Made by a program: the position numbers and the translations under genes. The notes under the pieces were generated by a model. It ran no database searches, was not told the origin of the DNA, and saw only the letters and a list, made by a program, of their open reading frames with translations. 64,000 nucleotides of DNA from Trichobilharzia regenti (taxonomy: Eukaryota; Platyhelminthes; Trematoda; Strigeidida; Schistosomatidae): positions 1 to 64,000 of the forward strand of contig CALYDD020000413.1 in assembly GCA_944472135.2 (NCBI GenBank), read 5' to 3'. How positions within the stretch are numbered: position 1 is the first letter of the stretch; every line of letters begins with the position of its first letter. Shown here one piece after another: positions 1 to 10,270 of the stretch.

Positions 1-408
1 TCAGCTAGTGAAATCTCTTGTGATGTTCAATGCATTATAAGGAATGTTAAAGATTTATAGTTCATCTTACCAATCGTCATGATTTCGATCTATTCAGTAT
101 TGATTTGATTGATGAAACCATCATTTTCGGAAATACTTCCTCCTGATACTGATGTCAATGGAGCAATGCAAATTCTTCGTAAAATGTTTGGACACCATGC
201 AGTGGTATTCAATATCCGTTAGAAATGTTTATTTTTGGCCGAGGAACAATGTGATAACTTCCTTAGTTTTGTTGTTAAAGTCAACCGTGCACGAAGCAAG
301 TATCTCACAGTATTTGGGGAGGTGGGAGAGGTGTCATAACAAAGAGTACCCAGATGTACAAATATCTTCCAGTGAACCCTTAATTGATAATCTAATAGAA
401 AGTAAAGT
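1..408 (+). mobile_element. LTR-retrotransposon internal 3' region, copy 1
   Basis: Positions 1-345 are almost identical to 7421-7765, with only a few substitutions. In both places the block is followed by an LTR-like segment that starts TGTTAGGACG. The order (shared internal block, purine-rich stretch, LTR) suggests the 3' end of an LTR retrotransposon. The open frame at about 152-451 carries no recognisable domain and is probably not a gene. The left end is cut by the window edge. Confidence 0.5.
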
Positions 409-724
409 TGTTAGGACGCAATATCTATCACTGTTAGCTGTAATGTTCTGATTGATGTAACCAGTCAGATATTGATTATTGATATATGGTGTAAATTTGT
501 GTTGATGTGTGACTGATAGATATACTCTGTTTTGTGAATAATAAAGGTTGTTGTCTTCGTCGTCATTGTTGTTGTTGTTGTTGTCACAGTTGAGTCTGAC
601 TTCTTTGGCGTCTATGTCAATGTGGTGAGTGAATATAACCCTATATACCTAAATGATGAATAGTTTGGAGGCGCATTGTAGTCAAGATAGACAACCAAAA
701 AGTCACTATCGCTGCGTTACAACA
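409..724 (+). mobile_element. LTR-like segment, copy 1 (316 bp)
   Basis: The segment begins TGTTAGGACGCA and ends TGCGTTACAACA, which are imperfect inverted termini of the TG...CA type used by LTRs. An AATAAA-containing stretch near 538-545 could be the polyadenylation signal. It is homologous to 7829-8212 but more diverged there. A (GTT)n tract lies near 567-585. The upstream purine-rich stretch (398-407) is weaker than in copy 2. Assigning it to a named gypsy family would need a library comparison. Confidence 0.5.
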
Positions 725-726
725 TA

Positions 727-801
727 TTTGATTGGAAGAATGTAGAAATTTTAAACAGTGCAAATACCAAAAACACAGTCAGGGAATTTCGAGAAGGCTA
801 G
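727..801 (+). pseudogene. PLE GIY-YIG endonuclease tail fragment
   Basis: Translated from 727, the frame reads FDWKNVEILNSANTKNTVRE and stops at about 799. It aligns with the tail of the PLE endonuclease in the tandem units (DWENVKILNRGSTKNAVKR near 23610-23670). Only this C-terminal scrap remains. It starts 2 bp after the LTR-like segment, so the LTR element may have inserted into a PLE. Confidence 0.5.
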
Positions 802-847
802 CACTTAGAAGATTACCACAGATTTCATCTATATTCATGTGTTTGTC

Positions 848-935
848 AAATTTTAACATTCCTTATAATGCATTGAACATCACAAGAGATTTCACTAGCT
901 GAGTTCAAGATATCTGCGAAAGGCATTTTTTACAG
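848..935 (-). repeat. Inverted copy of the 7.4-kb repeat edge
   Basis: Read on the minus strand, this segment matches 7390-7470, including the start of the LTR-element internal block at position 1. Positions 1-42 and about 858-900 are therefore inverted copies of each other. Only the end of the block is present. Confidence 0.6.
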
Positions 936-2047
936 CTACATAGCACTTACTGCGTAGTGGAGATGATATTTGCTTCTCTTTTGAAATCGGAGAAACTGAA
1001 ATGAAAATCCTTTCACGAATGGCAGTCACTCTGTCGTGAGAAAATTGGTGTCCATGACTGTCAATGTGCATATCGTTGTGAGAGAATACACATCGTGTCT
1101 CACCACAGCTGGTTAGTTTATATTCTTAGATTCTGAGTTGAGTTGGATATTTACTCTGACTACTATAGTGTTTATTGCACAGTTCGTGCAATTTATTTTG
1201 TAGATGGTGTGTTGATCTTATCTTCTTTGCTTTAGGATCCCTAAGTCTATGCATTCCTTTTTTAATGAAACAGTATGGGTATTAATTTTTCTGAGAGACA
1301 CAGTTAATGGATATCCCTCTTCTTTTCTCTTCAGGACTTGATTTCTATAGTGTGTTTTAACTGTTTCATTGTATACTAAGGGTTGCGCTGAGGATTTTTT
1401 TTCTGGTAAACCAACGAAACCTCATTCATATCAGCCAGGAAGTCTGAGGAAATAACTTAATCAATACTCTGTCAGCTGTTGAAAATGGCTGACAAGGGTT
1501 TATAGCAGTAGTCTCTTAAGTGTAGATTCATTTTCAAAAATGCATATATATGTACATTTACAAGTCATCATAAATTTTGTTTTCTTTCTAAAAAAGTTTT
1601 CTTATAATTCATAATGTTATTTGGTGCCAAGCAGATAGTGTTTTTCACCCACGCACAAACGCACACATATACACACATTGACAATCCTATTTCACATCAG
1701 TCACTGGTGTTCATTACTGTGATAATAGTTGACAGAATGTAAACTTTATTTAGCATCTATAAAAATCTGTCAACTACCCGTACATACATGCATCGATCTA
1801 TCCATAAGTCTACAATTCATCGATTAGTTTCTGTAGATGAAATGACAAACTCTCTATCTCTCCCTTGTTTCTATTTCTCTGCCTCCTACCGTTTGTGTAT
1901 GTCCGTGTACATGATATTCATGTATTCATATCTCCTTCCCTCCCCCCGCCCAGAAAAAAATAAAGGAACCTCATGTGTATGTGAATGGGTGACAATTTAA
2001 AATTGTGACTGATTGATTTTGTAGTTTTCAAAGTTGATGAATAAGTT
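936..2047. other. No gene seen; AT-rich sequence
   Basis: No frame has a recognisable domain. There is a CA-rich stretch at about 1650-1680. The 70-aa frame at 1788-2000 is low-complexity and carries no motif. The stretch may be intergenic or the intron of a gene whose later exons lie at 8384 and 10271. Confidence 0.5.
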
Positions 2048-2290
2048 TTCAAGTTTGATTATGGACTGGTAGTCTGGTTAGAGAACTCCTGGATAGACAT
2101 TTCGTCCCAGTTGTTGTTATGGTCTTTTCAAGAGAATTCGAACAAGATCCCGATTACCTACAGGTGACGAGGTAAACCAAGCTTACATTGATGGGAATTC
2201 AATATTGGCTGGTCCGTGAATTCTAACTTCTCTAATTTGTCAAATTTTAATATCATCACTGTTAGTCGATGTCATTGATGGCGTGTATTT
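2048..2290 (-). repeat. tRNA/hammerhead retroposon relic
   Basis: The left end resembles the tail of the retroposon described at 24608-24945 (TTTGAT..TGGACTGGTA..GGTTAGAGAAC). The piece at about 2208-2228 matches its conserved GTGAATTCTAACTTCT segment. The hammerhead part survives only as ACATTTCGTCC. Strongly decayed. Confidence 0.4.
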
Positions 2291-2342
2291 TTTCTCACGC
2301 ATCATCATCGAATAGAGCATATAATGACATTCAAATCTCATT

Positions 2343-2420
2343 CATAATAATAATAACACTAATAATGAATAATAATAATAATAGTGATAATAATAATACC
2401 TATAATAATATTAATGACGA
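2343..2420. repeat. AAT-rich microsatellite
   Basis: Imperfect (AAT)n/(ATA)n runs interrupted by ACT, GAT and ACC. It translates as Asn-rich low complexity, which inflates the apparent open frame leading into the PLE fragment that follows. Confidence 0.8.
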
Positions 2421-2429
2421 CACCAATAA

Positions 2430-2987
2430 TAAGGAATCTAAATCATCAACAGTAATTCCATACAAGGAAGGAACCTCGGAAGCCTTACACAGAATTCTTA
2501 ACAAGGGAGGAATAAAAGTGGCATTCAAACCCACAAACTCAATTAAAAACAAGCTTTGTCGGTTAAAGCATCAATCCTGACAGTGGAGCCTTTAAAACAA
2601 AACAATTTAGTTTATCTATTACCCTGCTGGAATGATTGTCAGGTCAAATACATAGGTCAAACTAGTAGAACAGGGGCAGTCAGAATAGCTGAACATAAAA
2701 ACTTAGCAAAATCTAGATTGGTTGACCCGAATAAGATAAGAAATCTAGAGAATAGTTCAGCTATAGCACTACATTCAGTTACACACAACCATACAATAGG
2801 ATGGGATAAGATGACAGTTTTAAAATTTAAGGTCACAGGGTATAGAGAGAGATTGATAACAGAAGCTTTGTTTATCGAATCAACTGCAAATACATGTAAT
2901 AGGAATGATTCAACACCTGTCCCAGATATCTGGGATATCCTACTACCCCTACGACAAATAGGAGAGAGAGAGAACAAAAAACTATAA
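2430..2987 (+). pseudogene. PLE 3' end: RT-EN linker and GIY-YIG endonuclease
   Basis: Frame 1 (about 2430-2577) carries the linker before the endonuclease, including IPYKEGTSEALHRIL and IKVAFKP. Frame 3 then carries the GIY-YIG nuclease: LVYLLPC (about 2607-2627), KYIGQTSR (about 2649-2672), RIAEHKNL, then ALHSVTHNHTI and a TEALFIES segment (about 2860-2882). The two frames overlap near 2556-2580, so one frameshift separates them. The nuclease motifs are intact (Tyr of the first strand, YIGQT, the Arg of RIAEH, and the Glu of TEALFIE). No reverse transcriptase lies upstream, where a microsatellite and a retroposon relic are found. This is a 5'-truncated Penelope-like element of a different lineage from the one in the tandem units. 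Confidence 0.8.
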
Positions 2988-3540
2988 AACTCAAGTTTCA
3001 AAGTCGTGTGTTACAATTAGTGAAATGATTATGAACAATAATAAATTTTGTTCAAAACTGTGTCATCCAGTAAATAAAACTGTTTCACTATGTGATATAT
3101 CTAATAAACAAACTAATATGGAATTACTCACAACCACAGTGCCCAAGTTTTACACATATACAAATCTCATTCTAACTAAGTGAAATAGACTAACTTGAAA
3201 ATTCCTTCGATGGCGTTGACTGCGAAGTAGTGATTCAGGAACTAATGCGATAATCTAGCGTGCCTCAAATCTTTATATCGACCTAATTCAACCACAGCTA
3301 TATGCCACCTGTCAGTTGATCCACAAAAGTAAACTCAGCGAAACTTTCAAAATGAAGATAAGACAAGAATGAGGTTAGTTGTCTAGTATCAACGATAACA
3401 GATCTACAGTGTGGTGCAGTGGTTTATGGGGAAAACAAAACATGGGGGGGGAACGAGAAGACAAAAATACGTTAACCCTGTATACGAAAACTCTAGAATC
3501 TGGATTTTGCAAACGACATTTGGCTAATACCACACACAAG
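2988..3540. other. No gene seen
   Basis: Probable 3' flank of the PLE fragment followed by unassigned sequence, with a G8 run near 3445. Short frames on both strands have no motif. Confidence 0.4.
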
Positions 3541-3565
3541 CTCAAGGAAGAAGAAGACGGAGGTA

Positions 3566-5245
3566 ATGAAGATAACCAACCAACCCGGATTAACTGAGGT
3601 ACTAGGCAGCGTCTGGGAATCAGAAGAAGTCCCATCGGGTTGGTGTAAGTCACTGATTATCCCCATATACAAGAAGGGAGACAAGTCTTCCTGTGATAAT
3701 CACAGAGGGATTAGCTTGACTAATATAGTATCTAAAGTCTTAGGCTCAATAATCATGCGTAGACTGAGTGGTGCTCGGGAAGCACAAACACGAGAGAGCC
3801 AGGCAGGCTTTAGACCAGGAAGAGGGTGTATTGATCATATCTTCACCCTCCGACAGATTCTAGAACATAGGAATTCCTACCGGCGTCCAACAGTCATTAT
3901 ATTTCTTGACCTAAAGGCAGCATTCGACTCTGTCGATCGGGAAGTTCTCTGGAGATGCTTGGCTGTAAAGGGAATTCCAAGAAAATATATTGCACTGATT
4001 AAGGCACTCTACTCGTACTCATACAGCCAGGTGAGGGCTTACGGCGAGCTGTCATCTGAACTGATGACGACCAGTGGTGTCCGTCAAGGATGCCCATTAT
4101 CTCCTTTTCTATTCAACTTCATCATAGATGTGTTAATGGACTTAACCCTAGGTGACTTCAGCGACTCAGGGATTGACTTGCTACCGGGGAATAATCTCGT
4201 TGACTTGGAATATGCAGACGATATAGTCCTTCTAGGCGAAGACGCTGACGAAATGCAGAGTCTTCTAAACACCTTGAGCCGCAATCTACGAATGTTTGGC
4301 ATGCGATTCGCTCCCGCCAAATGCAAGATGATGTTACAGGACTGGACTACATCGACGCCTAGTTTAAAAATAGGAAGTGAAGTGGTAGAGCACGTTGACC
4401 GCTTCACTTATTTGGGAAGTACCATCAGCCAGTGCCAACGGGTTGATCTCTGACGAAATCTCAGCACGAATACAAGGGGCTCGTTTCGCATTTGTCAGTT
4501 TACGCCGACTCTGGCGTAGACGAGATGTTCGACTATCGACCAAAGGGCGGGTGTACTGCTCATCAGTCCGCTCCGTCCTCCTTTATGGTTGTGAGACCTG
4601 GCCACTGAGAGTGGAAGACATGAAAAGACTAGCTGTCTTTGATCATAGGTGCCTGCGTTCTATTTCCCGTGTAAAGTGGCATAATAAGGTGAGCAACATG
4701 GAGGTTAGGCGTAGAGTTCTAGGTAAACAGGGGAAATCAATCGACGAAGTCGTGAAGCTACAAAGACTGAGATGGTTAGGACATGTGTTACGTATGCCAA
4801 GCCATCGCCTCCCTCGACGAGCAATGTTAGCGGATATAGGGTCAGGCTGGAAAAAAGCTAGCGGCGGTCAAACAAAAACTTGGCATCAGTCAATGAAATC
4901 CACAACAGTTGGTCTAAGCCACGTAGGAAGGTGTAGACTTCCAGGCTGGGGTCCTCGGGACGGTAAAAATCTATGGTTGGAAACAATTGGTGACATGGCT
5001 CAAAATCGTTCTCAGTGCACAGCGCAGATGCATCCACTCCCTGTGACTTATGATCTCCAATGAAACTGTTTTGTTCTTCGTTATTACTCCTTTGTCTCAC
5101 ACCTCTGCTCACTGTTTCTATTATGCTTTTCTTGTACTTTCTTCTCTTGCTTCGCGTGCTACACGGAATGTGGCGACTTGAACTTCCGCACATTTGTGCA
5201 AAGTTCTATGTCGAAAACAGACAGACAGACAACAACAACAAACAC
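3566..5245 (+). pseudogene. RTE-clade non-LTR retrotransposon, RT half (5'-truncated)
   Basis: The first frame (3566-4453, 295 aa) is a non-LTR reverse transcriptase: IPIYKKGDKSSCDNHRGISL near residues 32-51, FLDLKAAFDSVD at 113-124 with the catalytic Asp, GVRQGCPLSP at 171-180, the YADD box at 216-219, and TYLGS at 281-285. A +1 shift near 4435-4440 moves the reading to a second frame ending at 5063, which carries the RTE C-terminal region (VLLYGCETWPLR, LRWLGHVLRMP, GWGPRDGKNLW). The 3' UTR runs to a GACA-type short repeat at about 5217-5232, the simple-repeat tail expected for RTE elements. The apurinic endonuclease half is missing. An endonuclease half of a similar element lies at 16335-17480. 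One frameshift and the truncation suggest a fairly young insertion. Confidence 0.88.
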
Positions 5246-5254
5246 TAGTCACAC

Positions 5255-5592
5255 TATCAACGGCATAAATTTGAATGACATCACTTCCTTCACTTATTTA
5301 GACGTAATTTTTTTCAACTACAGGCGACATTAAATATAAGGATACCAAAGACGACAACAGTGAGAAAGGCGAAACAGATGCTCGTCACTCTGAAATCAGT
5401 TTGGAAATCTTTTGCACTCTACAGGTATAAAGAACTACATTCTGATTATTTAAGCATCAGTGTTTAGTCAGTCGGTTCTTCTACAACGGTGAAAAACTTG
5501 ATTAGCGTGTCAGCAATAGCATCTCCAACAGGTCAGCTACAGACTTTTATCAACAGCTGCATTCTCTGGCTCCATAGTGAAGACCGAATAGC
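5255..5592 (+). pseudogene. SR2-type RTE relic, left part
   Basis: Translation near 5255-5300 gives INGINLNDITSFTYL, the thumb-region motif of the second RTE lineage seen in this window. It continues through TVRKAK-like and SVWKSFAL-like segments in shifting frames. It is heavily decayed, with several stops. It is split at 5592 by the insertion at 5593-5838 and continues at 5839-6165. Confidence 0.6.
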
Positions 5593-5838
5593 TGGAGGCA
5601 ATAGGTGACATGGCTCAAAATCGTTGTCAATGGCCAGCGCAGATGTATTCATTCTCTGTAATCTTTCATATTCCTTTCTACCATTACCCATTCTGTTTCA
5701 CTCTTATACTTGTCAAACTATATTGATTCTCTTCACTCATCTTCTTGTCTACCTCTGTGTGCTATTTGGAAGGTGGCAACTCGAAGTGCTGCACTTCGGT
5801 GCCAAGTTCTATGTTGAATCCAGATAGACAGACAGACA
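5593..5838 (+). mobile_element. 5'-truncated RTE insertion with 8-bp target duplication
   Basis: The 246-bp insert matches the 3' end of the RTE at 3566-5245: the GACATGGCTCAAAATCGTT segment, the pyrimidine-rich 3' UTR, and a terminal GACA repeat. GAATAGCT occurs immediately before (5585-5592) and after (5839-5846), as expected for a target-site duplication. The flanks together form an SR2-type relic. This is a dead-on-arrival copy of the usual kind. Confidence 0.85.
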
Positions 5839-6165
5839 GAATAGCTACCCAGAAAGAATTAAGAACAAGAATCTCTGGGAACAAACGAACGCAGGACCTT
5901 TTGATTAATAAATATTCTGAAGAAAATGGAGATTGATGGAGCGGACACACGCGCTAACCATCGAATAACATCTTGCTCCAGGCATTAACTCGAGTAGATA
6001 CCAAAATGGGAAGTGATAACGGTGGCTTTTGAGGGTGTGACGTGGAAGAGATGAAAGTTTATGGGAGTTGCAGGGCCAGCTAAAGAGGACTGTAGAGAAT
6101 AAGACAAATGCGGGGGGGGGTGTGTGTTGTTGAAGCCCTATTCTCTTCGTTGAGCTCAGAAAAAT
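5839..6165 (+). pseudogene. SR2-type RTE relic, right part
   Basis: Continues the relic at 5255-5592 after the insertion. It contains decayed equivalents of the RTE C-terminal region (NLWEQTN-like at about 5865-5890, then segments around 6030-6150 and a TTGTTGAAGCCCTATTCTC stretch). The same ending appears at 13390-13450 (TGTTGTCGAAGCCCTATG). Multiple stops and frameshifts. Confidence 0.55.
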
Positions 6166-6699
6166 AATAATCATACATTAATTTCTCCTCACATCCAGTG
6201 ACTGACTTGGTGTGGATCCCACTGATTGAGACTTCTCACTAGAACTCCTCCAGGCAACTTTGTCGTGTTTGACTTGTTCCGCGTTTGATCAAGGATAGAA
6301 ACACTAGTAGGAGAACCACTGAAAACTGCCAACAGGGACTACTGAACAATCTTTCACCTGCCTAGTTCAGAATTGGCTCTTCAGGGACAATACGCGCCTG
6401 TGTTCTTCCCGCTACCCTCGCCCATAGTTTTTAATTGGCCACTGATGATTCAGTTCAGGATTTATTCAAATCCCCCACTGCCAGTCAGTCAACACTTGAA
6501 AATGAATCTGATGTTGACTATTGAGTGACTCAATGACTAAAGGATGAAAGAACCTGGAGGAGTTCTAGTGAGTAGTTGTGACAAGCGGCGTCTAGGAAGT
6601 CACCGCGGGTGTGGGAAGACATACTGTGGTGAGAGCAGGCCGTTCACTGGAGATGGGACCCATACGGTCATTGCGATTGTGTCCGCGTAATCCCATCTC
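6166..6699. repeat. Inverted retroposon edges, no gene
   Basis: CACTAGAACTCCTCCAGG at about 6236-6253 is matched in inverse at about 6551-6568 (CCTGGAGGAGTTCTAGTG), with about 300 bp between. The same sequence recurs in the centre of the paired retroposons elsewhere in the window. No coding frame with a domain is present. Confidence 0.55.
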
Positions 6700-6709
6700 G
6701 AAGTGACCA

Positions 6710-6960
6710 TATGTGGTCCTTCCCACTTTGGAAACTGTTTGCCTGACCCTGTCGAACATTCGTCAGTATTTCGTCTCACACTTTCATATGCTGCTTTCAC
6801 CCGAACTACAGAGAACGATATTAGGAGCGGATTTTCTGCGGGAGATTGGTGCAATAATCGACACGCAAGCGAAAGTTGTGGTCACGAAATACGGGCGTAT
6901 CAACATGTATGAGACCAGCGAGATAGCAGCGGTTAGGCTGTCGGCAGTACAGAATATGGC
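6710..6960 (+). pseudogene. Gypsy-like retropepsin C-terminal fragment
   Basis: The frame running to 7022 contains RTILGADFLREIGAIID and then AKVVVTKYG (about 6805-6895). This is the C-terminal half of a gypsy-type aspartic protease, the segment that follows the flap (ILGADFL...GAIID). The catalytic DTG-containing half, the reverse transcriptase and the integrase are absent. The fragment sits 460 bp upstream of LTR copy 2, but the intervening retroposon relic prevents linking the two. Confidence 0.65.
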
Positions 6961-7023
6961 AGAGTTAATTAATAAAACGATCTGTTGCCTGGCCCTTGTC
7001 TTCTGTTGTTACAATACTCTCTG

Positions 7024-7290
7024 ATGATCACACTGGTTGATGGCCGTGGTGCTAAAATCACGAGGCGACAGAAGTTAGAATTCATGGGCCAAGCATTTAA
7101 TTCGGTTGCGCCTAAGTGACTGAATAGTCGTCAAAATGCTTGGGCTGGTAACTTAAAGGTGGGATCATGGTTGCTTAATTAAAAAGATTCTGTTATTGTG
7201 AGTATTGAAACAGTTATCCAGTACTCCCCATGGCAGGTTTTCAATGGTTCTCTAACTGACATAAATCCATAATCGGAAGTGGAACAAATC
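7024..7290 (+). repeat. tRNA/hammerhead retroposon relic
   Basis: Reads in the plus direction: GCTAAAATCACG, then GAAGTTAGAATTCATGGGCC, a decayed tRNA-like head, then GAAACAGTTATCCAGTACTCC (about 7208-7228) and the tail TTTTCAATGGTTCTCTAACTG. The CTGATGA half of the hammerhead is lost. Same family as 46860-47195. Confidence 0.6.
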
Positions 7291-7384
7291 AAATCTCTTC
7301 CACAAAGTAACTCTTGTAAACTAATCTAAGGCCTACTAGTGAGCTGCTAACTACAGGATGAAGCTGTCTGATGGTGGTGGTCAT

Positions 7385-7828
7385 TTGTGGTAAATGCCTT
7401 TTGTAGATATCTTGAACTCTCAGCTAGTGAAATCTCTTGTGATGTTCAATGCATTATAAGGAATGTTAAAGATTTATAGTTCATCTTACCAATCGTCATG
7501 ATTTCGATCTATTCAGTATTGATTTGATTGATGAAACCATCATTTTCGGAAATACTTCCTCCTGATACTGATTTCAATGGAGCAATGCAAATTCTTCGTA
7601 AAATGTTTGGACACCATGCAGTGGTATTCAATATCCGTTAGAAATGTTTATTTCTGGCCGAGGAACAATGTGATAACTTCCTTAGTTTTGTTGTTAAAGT
7701 CAACCGTGCACGAAGCAAATATCTCACAGTATTTGGGGAGGTGGGAGAGGTGTCATACACAGAGTACTCATATTTACAAATATCTTCTGGTGATCTTCCG
7801 ATTGAAAATCTATTAAAACGGGCGGGGG
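7385..7828 (+). mobile_element. LTR-retrotransposon internal 3' region, copy 2, with polypurine tract
   Basis: Positions 7421-7765 duplicate 1-345. Immediately before the LTR-like segment is AAAACGGGCGGGGG (7815-7828), a good polypurine tract, the primer site for plus-strand synthesis in LTR elements. The short open frame at 7577-7816 has no recognisable domain. Confidence 0.55.
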
Positions 7829-8212
7829 TGTTAGGACGGATTAACTATCTTTGTTATCCGTGAAGTTATAGTTGATACATGCGCTGATATAATGACATCT
7901 TACTGGGCAATTTTTGACTGATTGATTTTGGAGGATCTCTGATGTCATGCTACCAATCAGATATTGATTATCTATATGATTGTTTAAATTTCCATTGATG
8001 TGTAAACAATATATATACTCTATATTATGAAGATAAAATGTTGTCTGTGTTGCTGTCGCGGTTGTCGCAGTTGAATCTGATTTCTGTGTCATCCATCTCA
8101 GTGTGGTGGAGGAATACTTTCAAGTGACCATTCGGTCGGAGTGTCGTGTCTGGAGGCGCATTATAGTCAAGTTAGACAATGACCAACAAATCCCTAACAC
8201 TCCGTTATAACA
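7829..8212 (+). mobile_element. LTR-like segment, copy 2 (384 bp)
   Basis: Starts TGTTAGGACGGA and ends TCCGTTATAACA, a 10-of-12 inverted terminal match. It lies directly after the polypurine tract. A purine-rich ATTATGAAGATAAAATG stretch near 8024-8040 sits where the poly(A) signal of copy 1 lies. It is 68 bp longer than copy 1. No second LTR or internal coding region follows. Confidence 0.55.
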
Positions 8213-8383
8213 CAAACTTTTATTGAGTGAATTGAGATAAAATATGCGAGGGAGAGAGAGGTGGTGACCAAAATATAAATATTGATTACCAGTGCCAAAC
8301 AATCATTTTATAAAGTAATGTCCATCAAACAGAATCATTTTTAAAAATATTTTTTTGTTTAACTTCACTTTTTCATTCGTTAG

Positions 8384-8479
8384 ACAGCAAATCAATTAAA
8401 TCAGTTATCAGCCCGTAGAAAGGCGAAGGCAGAAAGAGAAATCAGCAGACAGAAATTATTGGAACAAATAAAGTTACAG
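8384..8479 (+). CDS. Host gene, penultimate exon (coiled-coil protein)
   Basis: A pyrimidine-rich stretch ending in TTAG (8381-8383) precedes a 96-nt open block that ends CAG|GTGAGT at 8479. It translates in phase 0 to 32 residues, charged and Leu/Gln-rich, including ARRKAKAEREISRQKLLEQ, as in a coiled coil. The next exon at 10271 continues in phase 0. Both splice sites are canonical and the composition differs from the transposon relics around it. The acceptor could also be AG at 8386-8387, 4 nt downstream, but that would break the phase. Earlier exons are not recognised and may lie upstream of the window. The protein family is not identified. Confidence 0.65.
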
Positions 8480-8854
8480 GTGAGTTAGGAGTTCGAGTGT
8501 TTCACATCTTCGTTATTTCACTCTTTTCACCATAGTCCTTTGTTTGGCTGTCTACATGATCGCTGCCAGAAGCTTTCATCTCCTCCATGTCACCTTCATA
8601 GTTTACCTGCCAATTAATGATTCCAGTCGAAACTTCCGTTATTCGAGTGTGATTTTACTCAACCGTCTCCTTAATGCACGTACGAGATCGATGTTCTTCA
8701 TTTCTTTCTCCATATTCACCGGTTGAGCGATAGGTTATTCTGTTGTTTCGTTGTTAGAGATGATTGGTGCTTTTATTCTTTCTGTGTGTTCACTTAGAAG
8801 TCTCTTATAACCCGATGGAAATGCTTAATGTTACTTATATTTTTATTATTGCTC
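8480..8854 (+). other. Intron, left part
   Basis: Begins with the donor GTGAGT. No recognised element. Short frames at 8544-8726 and 8764-8955 have no motif. Confidence 0.5.
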
Positions 8855-9570
8855 GCTTGCTTTCTGAGTGGAACATATGGCTTCTACCGGAGCACACCTC
8901 CATTTTTCCCTATTCCCTGCAATTCTTTTCACCTGGACCCATAACCACCTATTAGATTTCATCTCCTCCTCACCACACAATCTCGTCCACGTCAGCCTCA
9001 GACTGACGTCAAACTCATCGTTTCTCAATCGCGTCCCACTTGAGAGATGACCTTGCTAGTACACAAATTCATTAGACGATCTCCTCAGAATGCATTCGAT
9101 CCATCCATTTCCATCTTCTTTGGAATATTTATTCAGTAGGCAGTAGGTTCTTAATTGGTTAATTCCGAGTGCTGTTTGCTGATAATTCTTTCTGGACGGC
9201 CATCTAACCTTCAGTATAGAGCCAGAGAAGGCAAATGATGACAAAAGTTTGGAGCAGAAGGTCTGCAAGAAATGAAAACCATAACGTACTGACCAAGTTT
9301 CTGACCCATATGGAAAAACTGAATGATTTAACATTGCGGTTCAAAATCCCAACCTTGTTTTTATGCCGAGTCCAGAAGATTTCTAAACTGAATTCCAAGT
9401 GATGAAAGTCTGTCTTGCCTTACCGATCCTAACTGGCTTTGACATCCGCATCCATTTCTCCTAGTGCTGAAACGATACTTCGTGCATAAGTGAAGGAACT
9501 AACCTCATTCAAATCTTTCCCGTCGATACTGATTGGTCCTTTCAGATCTTCCATAATCATTTTATCGGTC
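8855..9570 (-). pseudogene. SR2-type RTE relic in the intron, antisense
   Basis: On the minus strand the order is GKDLNEVSSFTY (about 9510), a KARIGKARQ-like segment, YGSETWSV (about 9300), KVRWPSRKN, ECILRRSSNEFV (about 9060-9100), and finally GNREKWRCAPVEAICST (about 8870-8920). This is the SR2-type C-terminal region from the thumb to the end, without the RT catalytic core. Several stops and frameshifts. Its antisense position in a host intron fits tolerance of the insertion. Confidence 0.7.
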
Positions 9571-10270
9571 CAAAGTATTCCATCCTTCTCGCTCCCTACA
9601 TGCCTTGTACCGCATAATTCAGTTCGTCACAATTACTAGTATCGTGATTTGTGATAATAAGCAGTCCTGTTTTGCTCCTTCCTTCACTTGAAACGCAGAT
9701 TTCGTTGAGTTTTTCACTGTTGACCACTTGAAACATGGTACTGTCATATAGCCAGCTATTGAATGAGGTTAATAAAGACGTGGGGTTCTAAATAGTGATA
9801 CCTAACATTAGAGCTATCTTTCCTAACCTTACAGAAGCACTGACTGTTGAAAACCTTAATCTTGTTCTTTACGCCTAGTGTAGGAGTTTTCCACACACAC
9901 ACACACACACACACAACTTCAGATTAATGAAGGTTTTTCTGTCTTGCTTTTCCAACTCAGCATGCCCTTGATATCCGTAGATGAAAGGATGTTATGCCTA
10001 AATAATTCAGCAAAAATGTCACGGATTGCATCTACCTGCTAGTACAACTTAGCAGACAAAAAATCATTAATGAAACAAAACAAAAAACTAACCAGTCAAA
10101 ATTTTCCCGTCCATGACGTCACAACGTATTTGTGATTTTGAAAAGAAAAAAAAATAGTAAAATAATTGCTTAGAATGTCATTTATTGATTTTCGTGCGAT
10201 TTTTAGACCAATTTTTGATAATTTATTATATTTCTTCTTGTTTTATTATTTATTTTCCACTGTATTACAG
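9571..10270 (+). other. Intron, right part
   Basis: Holds a (CA)n microsatellite at about 9892-9916. It ends in a pyrimidine-rich tract and TATTACAG at 10263-10270, the acceptor for the terminal exon. No coding signal inside. Confidence 0.5.

Noticed and set aside
152..451. 99-codon frame conserved at 7577-7816
   Set aside because: It lies in the 3' part of an LTR element, ends differently in the second copy, and has no domain.
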